Of a DNA stretch of 64,000 nt, positions 52,596 through 61,724 are shown in pieces. The position numbers and the translations under genes are program-made. Numbering within the stretch: position 1 is the stretch's first letter; each line of letters begins with the position of its first letter. The stretch covers positions 1,464,023 through 1,528,022 of the forward strand of contig NC_018338.1 in the NCBI RefSeq assembly GCF_000234665.1, in the 5' to 3' direction. This DNA comes from Leishmania mexicana MHOM/GT/2001/U1103 (lineage: Eukaryota > Euglenozoa > Kinetoplastea > Trypanosomatida > Trypanosomatidae). Under the pieces are notes generated by a model. The model was not told the DNA's origin. It made no database searches and saw only the letters and a list, made by a program, of their open reading frames with translations.

Positions 52596-55500
52596 ATGCT
52601 CGGCACAGTCGATGCGATCGACTACGATGGGGACCGCCTGCACAAGGTGGTGTTGCGATTCCCTGCTGTGCGTAGCGGCGATTCGGAGATCGTGAAGGAG
52701 GTGTGGCCGTGCGAGCGCATTGGCCAAGGCTCCTTCGGCACGGTGTACCGCGCCGTCAGCAGCGACTATCCACGTCTGGCCCTCAAAATTTCAACGGGCA
52801 AGAGTACGCGGCTTCGCCAGGAGTTAGATGTGCTGAGTCGTGTGTGTACGAAAGGACGGCTCCTGCTTCCGCGTTTCGAGTTTGGAGCGCTCAACAAGAC
52901 AGCGGACTTGATCGTTATTGGCATGGAGCTGTGTGTGCCGAGCACGCTCCACGACCTTCTCCTCAGCACTCGTATCACCAGCGAAGCGGAGATGCTTTTC
53001 ATGGCACACCAGGCGGTTCAAGCCGTCTCGTACGTGCACGCAGAGGGCTGCATTCACCGCGACATCAAGCTTCAGAACTTTGTCTTCGACCTCGATGGTA
53101 ATCTGAAGCTGATCGACTTTGGCCTTGCTTGTAACTCGCTTAAGCCACCGGCAGGCGACGTGGTGGCGGGCACTGTGTCTTTCATGTCTCCAGAGATGGC
53201 GCACAACGCCCTTCACAAGGACAGGCGCGTGAGCGTTGGCGTGGCTGCCGATGTGTGGTCACTGGGCATTGTCCTCTTTTCTATTTTCACGCAGCGGAAC
53301 CCGTACCCGGCGCCGGCGTCTCCAGCGCCGGTAGCGGGCAGCACCTCCGGTGGCGCCAGTGCGGCGGGCTTGACCGGACATGGAGACACCACGCATGGCG
53401 CGGAGGGCGAGAAGGGCAACAGCTTGAATCAGCAGCACCGCATGAATGAGCGCCTGCTGCGCCGTGTGGCGGCCGGCGACTGGCAGTGGCCTGTCGGCGT
53501 TACGGTGTCGCAGGACCTGAAGCAGCTTGTAAACTCCATCCTCGTCGTCAGCCCCGAGGGGCGGCCGAGTGTGAGCACAATCCTGGAGAACAAGCTGTGG
53601 AACTTACGGCGGCGCTATCCACCTGCAGCTGTGGCGGCATTTCTCGGCGTGCAGGATGACTTCCTCCTGTCTCACGATGAGGCGCACCTGATGCGTGCGG
53701 TCGAGGAGCGTAGCGCTGGCGTGACAGCGTCGTTGCTGAACAGTCGCTTACACAGCCCCGCCTCGGCCTCCAGCGAGGACAATGGCGAGACCGACGCGCA
53801 GCACAGCAGCAGTGGCAGTGCGCGGAACGTTGGCCTACACACGTCTGGTGCCACTACATCTCCAGCGCGCAACTCTCTCAAGGTGGTGCAGCGCTGCGGC
53901 GAAGGCGGCATTGATGGGGCGGTCACAGTGCAGGTGTACGACGTGCGCGCCAGCACCCGCAAACGCAGCAAGCCCATCCGCGAGATATCCGTCGTCATGG
54001 CGGAGGAGACGGCCAAGATGCGACGGTCCAAGTCCGCCCGACGCGCAAAGAGCGCCGTGTCGGCTCCCACCTCGCGCGTCAGCTCACGAGCAGCGTCGGC
54101 GGAAAACGGCAGGCGGAGAGCTCCTCTGGCTGGTGCGAGGCTGGAGTCTAGTGCCGCGCATACGTGTGTCAACAGCGACGACGATGAGGGTGAGGCGGAG
54201 GCGGAGGTCGTGAACCGTGGTGCCAGCACGTCGCAGCACCACAGCCGTGGTGTGTCGCCTGTGCGGCTCCAGGATGCTCTGGACACCGCCGGCTCAGTAG
54301 CAGCCGGGCAGGGGGACAGCGTGGGCCATCCCACGGTATTGGTGGAGCCGTCCTGTGCCACGCCACCTCTGCTCACACGGGACACGCAGCAGCCTGTCAG
54401 CGAGCCAGCGAGCCGCGGTTCAACCGCTAGTAGGGAGCGCGAGCACATGCGCTCCGGCATTCAGCGCAGCGGGAGTGTGGAGCTTCTGGAGGATGCGGAG
54501 GCGCCAACGGAAGCGAACGCGATGTCCACCTCGCACAACAGGGCTGCATCGGGCGGCAAGAAAAGGCGCGACACCTCTCTGCGCCAGCCTTCCTCGTTGA
54601 TCCTCAAAGGCGGCATCCGCGACTTATCCGCTGATGCGCCACGCAGCACGGCGACAACGGCATCGGCACGGGTGTCTGCCTCTCTGCTGGCGAGCCGCAT
54701 CACATCGCCGCTGTCAGCCGTAAACCCATCCCCGTCGTCTTCGCGGCAGGGGTCGCTGAGGCGGCAGGCATCTGCTAGCGCCGCCGCTATCTCCTCCGCA
54801 CAGTGGCGTGCAGGCCACAAGGGATCACCACCGGTGATGAAGCGCGCGCAGCGTGTCGCGCTCGAGCTTGGTCTGGACGTTATCTGGCAAGACGAGGCGG
54901 ACCACCGCCGCACACTTTCTGCGATGCTGTTGATCGAGCATGCGTGGCTGCTTGCCAGCTTTCGGCTGACCATTGAGGAGGACCAGGAGCGCTACAACAT
55001 CACGTGGCTCGCAGAGGAACAGGAGAAGTCCGCCGCCCACCCACACCGTTTTAAGGAGGTGATGCAGGTGATAAGCAAGAAGTACCAATACGGCTTTGTT
55101 TGTGACATGTGCGACTATGAGTTTCTCCCGACCGGACCAGGGGAGAAAGACTTGCACTTCTTTCACTGCCCATGCGGTCGCGACCTGTGTCCAGACTGCT
55201 ACACAGCGTATCAGCGACAGTGCACGTGCTCCTGCTGCCGTGTGGTGCACTCAAACAGCTGTGTGCTGCGGGAGCACCTCCTTCGGACTGGCGGAACTCA
55301 GTACTACAGTGGGTCGAGAAAAATGAACGCAGCGGCACGGGCTGATGCTGTGCGCGGCTCATTCCAAGCAGCTTCCAGCCTCAACGAGGAAACGGCGAGC
55401 GGGCATGAGGCGTCGGCGCCCCCTGAGCTTCCGCGTCGTCGTGGCCGGCCCCCCAAGCAGGACAAGACCCGCTCTGCTGTGAAGCAGATGGGCAGCCGAG

Positions 55501-56486
55501 CAGCCAAAGACAGCAGCCGTCGGCGCCGTGGTGCACAGGACACCCTCGACGTCAGTGTGAACGAGGTGCACGAGGTGGCGCAGATTAACCCACCTCGAAT
55601 TTCAATCGCTGCGATGCAGCAGCAGGAGGACCGCAGTAGGAACGGCTCGCACCGCGGCAGAGGGACTGCAGACGTCGGGGCAGCAGCGCCGCCACAACGG
55701 CCAGAGGACGTGGAGGTGAAACAGCGACCGGTAGAGAGCGTCCCGGAGGGACCGTGGCGACCGTTCGCGCGCTTCAAGAAGGATCGCCGAGATGAGGTAG
55801 CACGGCAGCCGACGCCGGAGGAGCGCGACGCGTTGCTGAATGGGGAGTGGATTCGACACTTTTACTTGTTTCCGCACGCCGAGCGGGAGCACGGTGCTGC
55901 CTCCGGGACATGGGCGGAAGGGGAGGAGGAGCCGTACGCGTTCGTCTATCACGCGCAGCCGGGCCGCACCGGTGCCATTTTTCTTACAAGCGACTTTCCG
56001 ATGCACTCGGCGGTCTTTTCCATGCTGGAACGGCAGTTCTTCGTTGTGAATCAGGTGGATACGGTGGAGGGTGCCGACTCCACCCGCGCCACATCGCTGC
56101 TCAAGGCCAAGGGTCACCCGGAGCTCCGGATCGCGTTCCACGCGCTGCAGGACATCGTAGCGTATGACACGAACATGATGAAGCAGCAGCGTACCCCTGG
56201 CACCGTCTCCGTGTACCAGGCACCTCGCAGCGCCTACAGCTGCAACGGCGAGCCTTTCCTGTACGTGCGCTGGTTCCGCTTCAACGAGAACCGCACCCTC
56301 AGCGCCTTTCTTCTCTCCAACGGCGCTGTTCAGGTTTTCGTAAACAACGAGTACGAGCTACGCTGGTTCGACGAGAGCCGGAAGTTCCTCATCCGCTACA
56401 ACGGCGTGTGCGAGCTGGTCGACGACGGTACTTTTGCACTGGCACCAGGAATCAACCATCTCCTCTACGACTCATTCGACGCGTAG
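52596..56486 (+). CDS. KKT3: Kinetochore protein kinase KKT3-like (kinase, zinc domain, AT-hook, divergent polo box)
   Basis: 1296 residues. The N-terminal kinase has GQGSFGTV at about 43-50, Lys64, HRD with Asp156 and DFG with Asp174, so it looks active. A long Ser/Arg/Ala-rich disordered part follows (about 370-760), including basic SARRAKSA-type segments. At about 836-895 is a Cys/His cluster (CDMC, HCPCGRDLCPDC, CTCSCC, HSNSC) matching the unique zinc-binding centromere-localisation domain of KKT2/KKT3. An AT-hook core RRRGRPPK lies at 947-954. The C-terminal 100 residues (VRWFRFNENRTLSAFLLSNGA onward) resemble a divergent polo box. This combination is known only from the kinetoplastid kinetochore kinases KKT2 and KKT3, which mark centromeres constitutively. 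I favour KKT3 because its T. brucei gene is near the PKA catalytic genes. The ATG at 52596 follows an in-frame GTG. Confidence 0.82.
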   Translation: MLGTVDAIDYDGDRLHKVVLRFPAVRSGDSEIVKEVWPCERIGQGSFGTVYRAVSSDYPRLALKISTGKSTRLRQELDVLSRVCTKGRLLLPRFEFGALNKTADLIVIGMELCVPSTLHDLLLSTRITSEAEMLFMAHQAVQAVSYVHAEGCIHRDIKLQNFVFDLDGNLKLIDFGLACNSLKPPAGDVVAGTVSFMSPEMAHNALHKDRRVSVGVAADVWSLGIVLFSIFTQRNPYPAPASPAPVAGSTSGGASAAGLTGHGDTTHGAEGEKGNSLNQQHRMNERLLRRVAAGDWQWPVGVTVSQDLKQLVNSILVVSPEGRPSVSTILENKLWNLRRRYPPAAVAAFLGVQDDFLLSHDEAHLMRAVEERSAGVTASLLNSRLHSPASASSEDNGETDAQHSSSGSARNVGLHTSGATTSPARNSLKVVQRCGEGGIDGAVTVQVYDVRASTRKRSKPIREISVVMAEETAKMRRSKSARRAKSAVSAPTSRVSSRAASAENGRRRAPLAGARLESSAAHTCVNSDDDEGEAEAEVVNRGASTSQHHSRGVSPVRLQDALDTAGSVAAGQGDSVGHPTVLVEPSCATPPLLTRDTQQPVSEPASRGSTASREREHMRSGIQRSGSVELLEDAEAPTEANAMSTSHNRAASGGKKRRDTSLRQPSSLILKGGIRDLSADAPRSTATTASARVSASLLASRITSPLSAVNPSPSSSRQGSLRRQASASAAAISSAQWRAGHKGSPPVMKRAQRVALELGLDVIWQDEADHRRTLSAMLLIEHAWLLASFRLTIEEDQERYNITWLAEEQEKSAAHPHRFKEVMQVISKKYQYGFVCDMCDYEFLPTGPGEKDLHFFHCPCGRDLCPDCYTAYQRQCTCSCCRVVHSNSCVLREHLLRTGGTQYYSGSRKMNAAARADAVRGSFQAASSLNEETASGHEASAPPELPRRRGRPPKQDKTRSAVKQMGSRAAKDSSRRRRGAQDTLDVSVNEVHEVAQINPPRISIAAMQQQEDRSRNGSHRGRGTADVGAAAPPQRPEDVEVKQRPVESVPEGPWRPFARFKKDRRDEVARQPTPEERDALLNGEWIRHFYLFPHAEREHGAASGTWAEGEEEPYAFVYHAQPGRTGAIFLTSDFPMHSAVFSMLERQFFVVNQVDTVEGADSTRATSLLKAKGHPELRIAFHALQDIVAYDTNMMKQQRTPGTVSVYQAPRSAYSCNGEPFLYVRWFRFNENRTLSAFLLSNGAVQVFVNNEYELRWFDESRKFLIRYNGVCELVDDGTFALAPGINHLLYDSFDA

Positions 56487-57461
56487 TATGGGGCAGTATG
56501 TGTGCGTGTGTGTGTGTGCTCTGCAGTTCGCCTTCCCGTCGTTTTCGCTCACGGGTGCAGAGGTCGTGGATGCGGAAAAAAAAAGGTCGAGAAGTGCCGC
56601 GCCGCGTGATGTACTTTGTAACTTTATCCTCCCTCCCGCTGGGTTTGCCGCTTCGCCCTCGCACAGCTGCTTTCTTTTTCTTCGGTTCTCTTACTGTTCT
56701 GTTTCGTTCTCACTCCGTTTGCTTCTCCGTGTGCAGGTGCGCGTCGGCCTCGCCGTGCCCTTCGCACCAGCGCGTGTGCGCATCGTGAGAGGCTGTGGGA
56801 CGGCGCTGACCGCTCGTAGCCCCACCGTCGGCGTGTGCCGCAACTCTTTGTGAGACGTGCCTCACTCGGTGGAGGTCTCTAACCTCCTTCTAACATGGCA
56901 CACTCACATCAGAAGAAAAGACACACACGCACACCCAAAACAAGCGAATGCACGGCAAAGGAGAGGGACGGCGAATAGGACAATCAAAAACGCCCCCCGG
57001 GCAGCCGCCCGCGCACCCAGCGGACGGGGGACGGCAGCTCGATTCCTGGCAAAAGGCCATGAAGGGTGGTGGAATCACTCATCTGACCCTTCCCCACCGC
57101 CGGCTCCGATGATTGGCTATTGCGGGCACGAAAGGAGGGGAGGGTGGGGCGCGTGCGTGTGCACCACCATTTGACACCGACCACGTGGACTCTGACTCTC
57201 TTTCCTCCTCTTGTTCTACATTGTCTCTTGTTTTTGTTTTTCTTCGGATCTTCTCAAACTCTTTCTCGCTCCGACCTCGATCGCCTGTCACGCGTGCGTC
57301 CTCGCTTGCGCGTCTCGTCGTCGTCGTCGTCGCCTAGAGAACAGAGAAGGCCCAACTCTGCTTTGTGTTCCCCGTCGAAAACAGAGTCGCCCTGTACGCG
57401 CACAAGCACAGTCCGAACACCGTGACTGTTTTTTTTTTTGTGTGTATGTGTGTGCGCGCAC
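56487..57461. other. Spacer between KKT3 and the RIIa/EF-hand gene
   Basis: No credible gene is seen. It has T/C-rich tracts at 57199-57285 and a T12 run at about 57429-57439 just ahead of the next start. Confidence 0.65.
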
Positions 57462-58301
57462 ATGTCTGCGGAGACGTTTCGCGAGCGTACGTTGGCGACA
57501 CAGTACCAGCCACGCCAGCATCTCCCGCCTAACTTCAGCGATGTGCTGAAGGAGTACGCGCGGGAAGTGCTGCGCAATCAGCCGTCGGATATTCTGGAAT
57601 GGAGCGCGGCGTATTTCAAGAAGCTGGCCCTCGAGACGGACCCGCTGCAGGCAAAGCAGCCGCCGCCGGATCATTACACCCCCCTCGTCGAAGACCCTGA
57701 GCGAGCGATGCTGGCGAACAAGATGGTGAAAGTGTTCTCGACGATGGACGTGTCAGAAAGCGGGCGGCTACCCGTGTCTGAGGTGCGGCGAGCGCTGACG
57801 GAGGCGTTTGAGATGACGGAGGCTCAGGCGCTCTACCTTCTTACGGCGCCATTCACGACGATCATCGAGGACGACGGTAGCGGCATGACAGGTGATGCCA
57901 TCGAGTACAGCCCCTTCTCCCACGCAGCGGTGCGCACGATTCAGTACTTTCAGCAGCACCACGACTTCTCCTTCGATGTAGACGGCAGCGATGCCTGCGC
58001 AACGGTGCACGGCATGAACCGCTACGACATCGAGCAAGGCTTTCTGCGCATCTTTCGCCTCCTCGATGAGGCGGGGACGGGTCGTCTGCTGCTCCAAGAC
58101 TACCAGGGCGCCTTGGAGAACGCACCTTACCACCTGACGCACCGCGACATTCGTGTGCTGCGCCTCGAGTGTGGCACGTGCGGCGGCGAAGGGGACGCGG
58201 GGCCGCGTGAAGTGGAGTATGAGAAGGAGCTGCCGCACATGTTCAAGCGCCTCCTGCTTGCCGAGGTTTTCAATCTCTTCGAGGAGGAGGGGCAGAGCTA
58301 A
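57462..58301 (+). CDS. RIIa-domain and EF-hand protein, radial-spoke RSP7-like
   Basis: 279 residues. The N-terminal segment 21-56 (LPPNFSDVLKEYAREVLRNQ onward) is an RIIa dimerisation/docking domain, the four-helix bundle fold used by PKA regulatory subunits to bind A-kinase anchoring helices. Two EF-hand loops follow: DVSESGRLPVSE at 96-107, a canonical 12-residue Ca2+ loop, and DEAGTGRLLLQD at 202-213, a less perfect one. RIIa plus EF-hands in one protein is the architecture of Chlamydomonas radial-spoke protein RSP7, so a flagellar axonemal role is likely. The family has no cyclic-nucleotide-binding domain and is not a true PKA regulatory subunit. The in-frame codons upstream start at TTG and encode a GT run, so the ATG at 57462 is chosen. 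Confidence 0.82.
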   Translation: MSAETFRERTLATQYQPRQHLPPNFSDVLKEYAREVLRNQPSDILEWSAAYFKKLALETDPLQAKQPPPDHYTPLVEDPERAMLANKMVKVFSTMDVSESGRLPVSEVRRALTEAFEMTEAQALYLLTAPFTTIIEDDGSGMTGDAIEYSPFSHAAVRTIQYFQQHHDFSFDVDGSDACATVHGMNRYDIEQGFLRIFRLLDEAGTGRLLLQDYQGALENAPYHLTHRDIRVLRLECGTCGGEGDAGPREVEYEKELPHMFKRLLLAEVFNLFEEEGQS

Positions 58302-59472
58302 GGCAGCGCAAGAGGACTCTCGGTGCATCACTTTCGCCGTGTGCTACCTCTCACTCTTTCAACTGACGCTCAAAACCTTTTTCTTTTCCGCCCCGCGCAC
58401 GCTCTCCCGCACACCACACACCCAAACACAACCATGTGCGCGAAAAAGGTATAGAGGAAGCGCTGACAGCTCCCATGTAAAAATATCGACAGCAGCGCGC
58501 TACATCAGCAAGGGAAGTGGGGACCAGGAGAGGCGGATCGATGTCGGCCTGAAATGAACATGTGGCCAACCTATTCCTCTGCATAGACACACACACACAC
58601 ACACACACAACGACGTCTAGAGCCCAGTTCTCCCTTTACTAGTTGATGTTGAGCACGCCTTTGTCTGTTCGCTCCTCCTCCTTTCTCCTTCTTCGTCTCG
58701 TCTTGTTGCTTCCACCAGCCAGACAGATGGACGCTGTCTCTGACCCCTTTCAACCGGTGTACGTTGTACATATGCTCTGCACGGTGCGTATGGATGCTGT
58801 GTCGTGGCAGCAAGCGCAGCCAACAGCGAAACAAAAGAAAAGCAAGGCCACGCGTCACGAAAAGGAATCACACGCGCCGAGGTGTTTCAGAAACATGGTG
58901 AGGGAGGAGCGATGATGATGGAGCTCGTTTCCACCGCGAGCGACTGTCGACGCGGCACGGCTGCCTCCCCCTCTTCCGTGTACGTGTGTGACACATAGGG
59001 CACTCTTTCTGCTCTCTCTTTCTACCGCAATGGGCACTGCGCCATTTTGAAGCAGCAGCAGCAGCAGCAGCAGCCTTTCCACCGACGGGCACTTTCTGTT
59101 CGTCTTGTAACCGTTATGGAGTCAGAGAAGGGAGCGTTTGTCGACTGTGTGCAGTTCTTTGTGCCATTTTCCTTTTTTTTCTCCTCGATCATCCTCCCCC
59201 CTCCCCCCGCATACCTTGTCGATCCCTCGCTCTCCCACCCCCTCTCCTTTTTTTTCGCCCACTCCTCGATCCGACTCTTCGCTCGTCGCAAGCGCGTGCG
59301 ACTCTTGCGGGATTTGCTATCCCGTTTTTTTTCTCAGATCCATACCTTCATCGTTCCTTACCTCGCTTCCACTAGGTTGTGGGGGCGCAACGAGCACACG
59401 CATACACATACACACATAACCGTATCGGCACACAAACCGTTGTAGGGGAATCTGTAGCGGCCCTGAGAGCCG
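58302..59472. other. Spacer between the RIIa/EF-hand gene and the TPR protein gene
   Basis: No credible gene is seen. It has a CA run at about 58587-58608 and a (CAG)7 tract at about 59052-59073 in non-coding context. A strong pyrimidine/AG signal lies at its 3' end. Confidence 0.65.
59336..59337 (+). promoter_or_regulatory. Putative trans-splice acceptor for the acidic-tailed TPR gene
   Basis: CCCGTTTTTTTTCTCAG is a textbook polypyrimidine-AG signal. No ATG occurs between it and the start at 59473. Confidence 0.5.
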
Positions 59473-60489
59473 ATGGAAACTCATGCGTTGCTTGCTCTCG
59501 CTCAGAGTGCTGTGGACGCCGGTAATGTAAAGGCTGCCTGCGAGTTCTACGAGGTGGCCCTCGCCCAGTCGCCAAACAATGACGAGGTATTGGAGGCCTA
59601 TGCGGAAGTCATGATCCACTACGCCCAGGACACCCCTCGCGCTCAGCAGATGCTTCGCCATGCAATCGACATCAACCCGAACCAGGGGTACGTGAAGTAC
59701 CTGAACTTAGCGCAACTCTGTGAGGCAGAGGAGGCACTCAGGTGCTACGAAAAGGCGTACGAGATTGCAAGCCTCATGCTGCACGGATGCCGAAAGAAGA
59801 AGATGAAGAAGACACTGCAGGAGACCATGGCGACCGTGTGCTGCGCCGTGGCCGAGCTCTACCTGACGGACCTCTGCTTCGCAGAAAACGCCGAGCAGCA
59901 GTGCGAGCAGGCTGTGAACCGCGCACTGGAGCTGAATAGCGATATTGTGGAGCCGCACCAGCTGCAGGCGTCCCTCCGCCTGAGCCAATGTCGCCCCGAC
60001 GAGGCGCTACAGTCGCTGCGGCGTGCTGTGGATGCAACACATCGCCTCGGCGAGGAGCATCAGCCCACGTACGAGTCTAAGATTGAGCTAGGCCGACTTC
60101 TGATGCAGGTTAACCCAGCCGAGGCTTTTCAGTTCCTCCTGGAGGTGCTCCAGTATGGTGACAACAACCCCTACGTGTGGTTCCTGCTCGGCGAGAGTGC
60201 CCGCATGCGGGGACGATACACTGACGCGGCGCGCCTGCTGCGGCGTGCGCGTGTGATGCTAGTCGTGTCCGGCGGCGACGCGACTGCGCTGAGCGAGGTG
60301 GACGCGGCCATTAGCGTTTTGGTGCAGGAGATGGGTGGCCCAGAGGCGGCGGCGCAGGTGAAAGACCTAGATCACCCCTACCCGCTAGAGCTGCTCGAGG
60401 CAGAAGACGACCAGGGCGCAGAGGAGGACGGAGACGACGACCTGGAAGAGCCGGAACGAGAGCCGTGCGACGATGAGGATGACACCTAG
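59473..60489 (+). CDS. TPR protein with acidic tail, resembling the Rpl4 assembly chaperone Acl4
   Basis: 338 residues. Residues 1-290 are helical repeats of TPR type: ALLALAQSAVDAGNVKAACEFYEVALAQSP is the first, with further pairs such as EALRCYEKAYEIA and DEALQSLRRAVDA. The C-terminal 35 residues are almost entirely Asp/Glu. A superhelical TPR domain with an acidic tail and this overall length is the layout of Acl4, the dedicated chaperone that shields newly made ribosomal protein L4 until nuclear assembly. That name is inferred from architecture, not from an alignment. Any acidic-tailed TPR co-chaperone remains possible. The start is the ATG after a strong acceptor. The DEAD-box helicase in the same unit also points to 60S biogenesis. 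Confidence 0.75.
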   Translation: METHALLALAQSAVDAGNVKAACEFYEVALAQSPNNDEVLEAYAEVMIHYAQDTPRAQQMLRHAIDINPNQGYVKYLNLAQLCEAEEALRCYEKAYEIASLMLHGCRKKKMKKTLQETMATVCCAVAELYLTDLCFAENAEQQCEQAVNRALELNSDIVEPHQLQASLRLSQCRPDEALQSLRRAVDATHRLGEEHQPTYESKIELGRLLMQVNPAEAFQFLLEVLQYGDNNPYVWFLLGESARMRGRYTDAARLLRRARVMLVVSGGDATALSEVDAAISVLVQEMGGPEAAAQVKDLDHPYPLELLEAEDDQGAEEDGDDDLEEPEREPCDDEDDT

Positions 60490-61724
60490 TGGTGGTTCTT
60501 CTCTGGCGAACAAAAAAAGCGAAATAAATAATCCTCTGCTCTCATCACCACTGCGTTCCGTTGAACGGATGCCAATCGTGTGGGTGTGTGAGGGTGTCTT
60601 GCGCTGTCTCTCAAGCTTAGCCATCTCTTTTCGTGGTCTTTCCCCCGCACACCACCTCTCCCTCCCCCGTTCCTTCGTGCAAGGTGTGCACTGTGCGTGT
60701 AAACATATGCGAATAACATCCGTAAGGCTGCCGAAGCACACACACACACATACACAAAAGCATACAGCGAGCATCGCCTTGAGGAGCACACGGGGATGGT
60801 GTGACGAGACGGACACACAGAGGCTACTCTCCTGCACACAGGTGCAAGTTGGGCGCGCCAGGTGACCGTGCCCCTGCCACCGTCTCCATCATTTCGGCCT
60901 CTCTCTTGTGATCTGCCGCATTTCCTGTCAGGGCAGCCGCCTTCGTGAGACGGGGAATAGAGCCGCCAGCTCGCCTCTTGTCCTACCGCCTCTCCTCGCA
61001 CCTCGTTCCCTCCCCCGCTGCTGCCCTCTACAGCGGCGGTGCCTTGATCTGGACTCATCCTCATCTCTTTCTCTTCTTGATCTCCTCCTGCTTCATGCTG
61101 CATTCGTGCGCTGCTGCCTCTTTCCCTCTTCCCAAGTCAGCCCGTATCCTTTACATGCATCATTGCTGAAAGGGTTCGACGCTGGACTGCGTGTCACCGG
61201 CAGCGCGGGCGCAATAACGGACCTCCCCCTTCCGTCAAGCGAGAGAACACAATTAGGGGCAAAACTGCACACAGGCGGCCACGACACGGTTTGGTGCTCC
61301 GTGAGTCTGATTTGGCCGCCCTCCCCCTCGGTACAGGTGCGCACGCGTGAAGTGAGGAAGCGGCCGAACACGCGCGCACAAGCACCACAAGAAGTTACCT
61401 GCATATAGATACATACAAAGTGCATAGAGGAAAGGAAGACGAGAGAGTGTGAAGGTGAGGGCGAGCGGCACACGGCGGGCCCTCTTTCTCCCCCCTCCAT
61501 CTTCCCACCCCCACACAAAACACAACTGCACATTCACAGGTGCGCCAGCAACAAGGGATACCACCTGGCACTGCTATCTCGACTTGTACACGCCGGCGCC
61601 CTCCAACATCTGTTTCTTGCCGCTGCATGTATATATTGGCCTCCCCCCTCCCCCACAAAGAAAGAGCAACACTTGACCGCTACTTTCGTTCTTCTCGTTA
61701 CGCTTCCTTTGGGCTGTTGCCATC
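60490..61724. other. Spacer upstream of the last gene
   Basis: No credible gene is seen. It has pyrimidine-rich runs (about 60955-61140) and a C-rich tract (61642-61656) followed by CAAAG, a possible acceptor region. Confidence 0.65.

Noticed and set aside
53672..54460. 262-codon minus-strand open frame
   Set aside because: Antisense to the disordered Ser/Ala-rich region of KKT3, with no domain.
57462..58301. RIIa/EF-hand gene as a PKA regulatory subunit
   Set aside because: It lacks any cyclic-nucleotide-binding domain and an inhibitor sequence, and its EF-hands point to the radial-spoke type.
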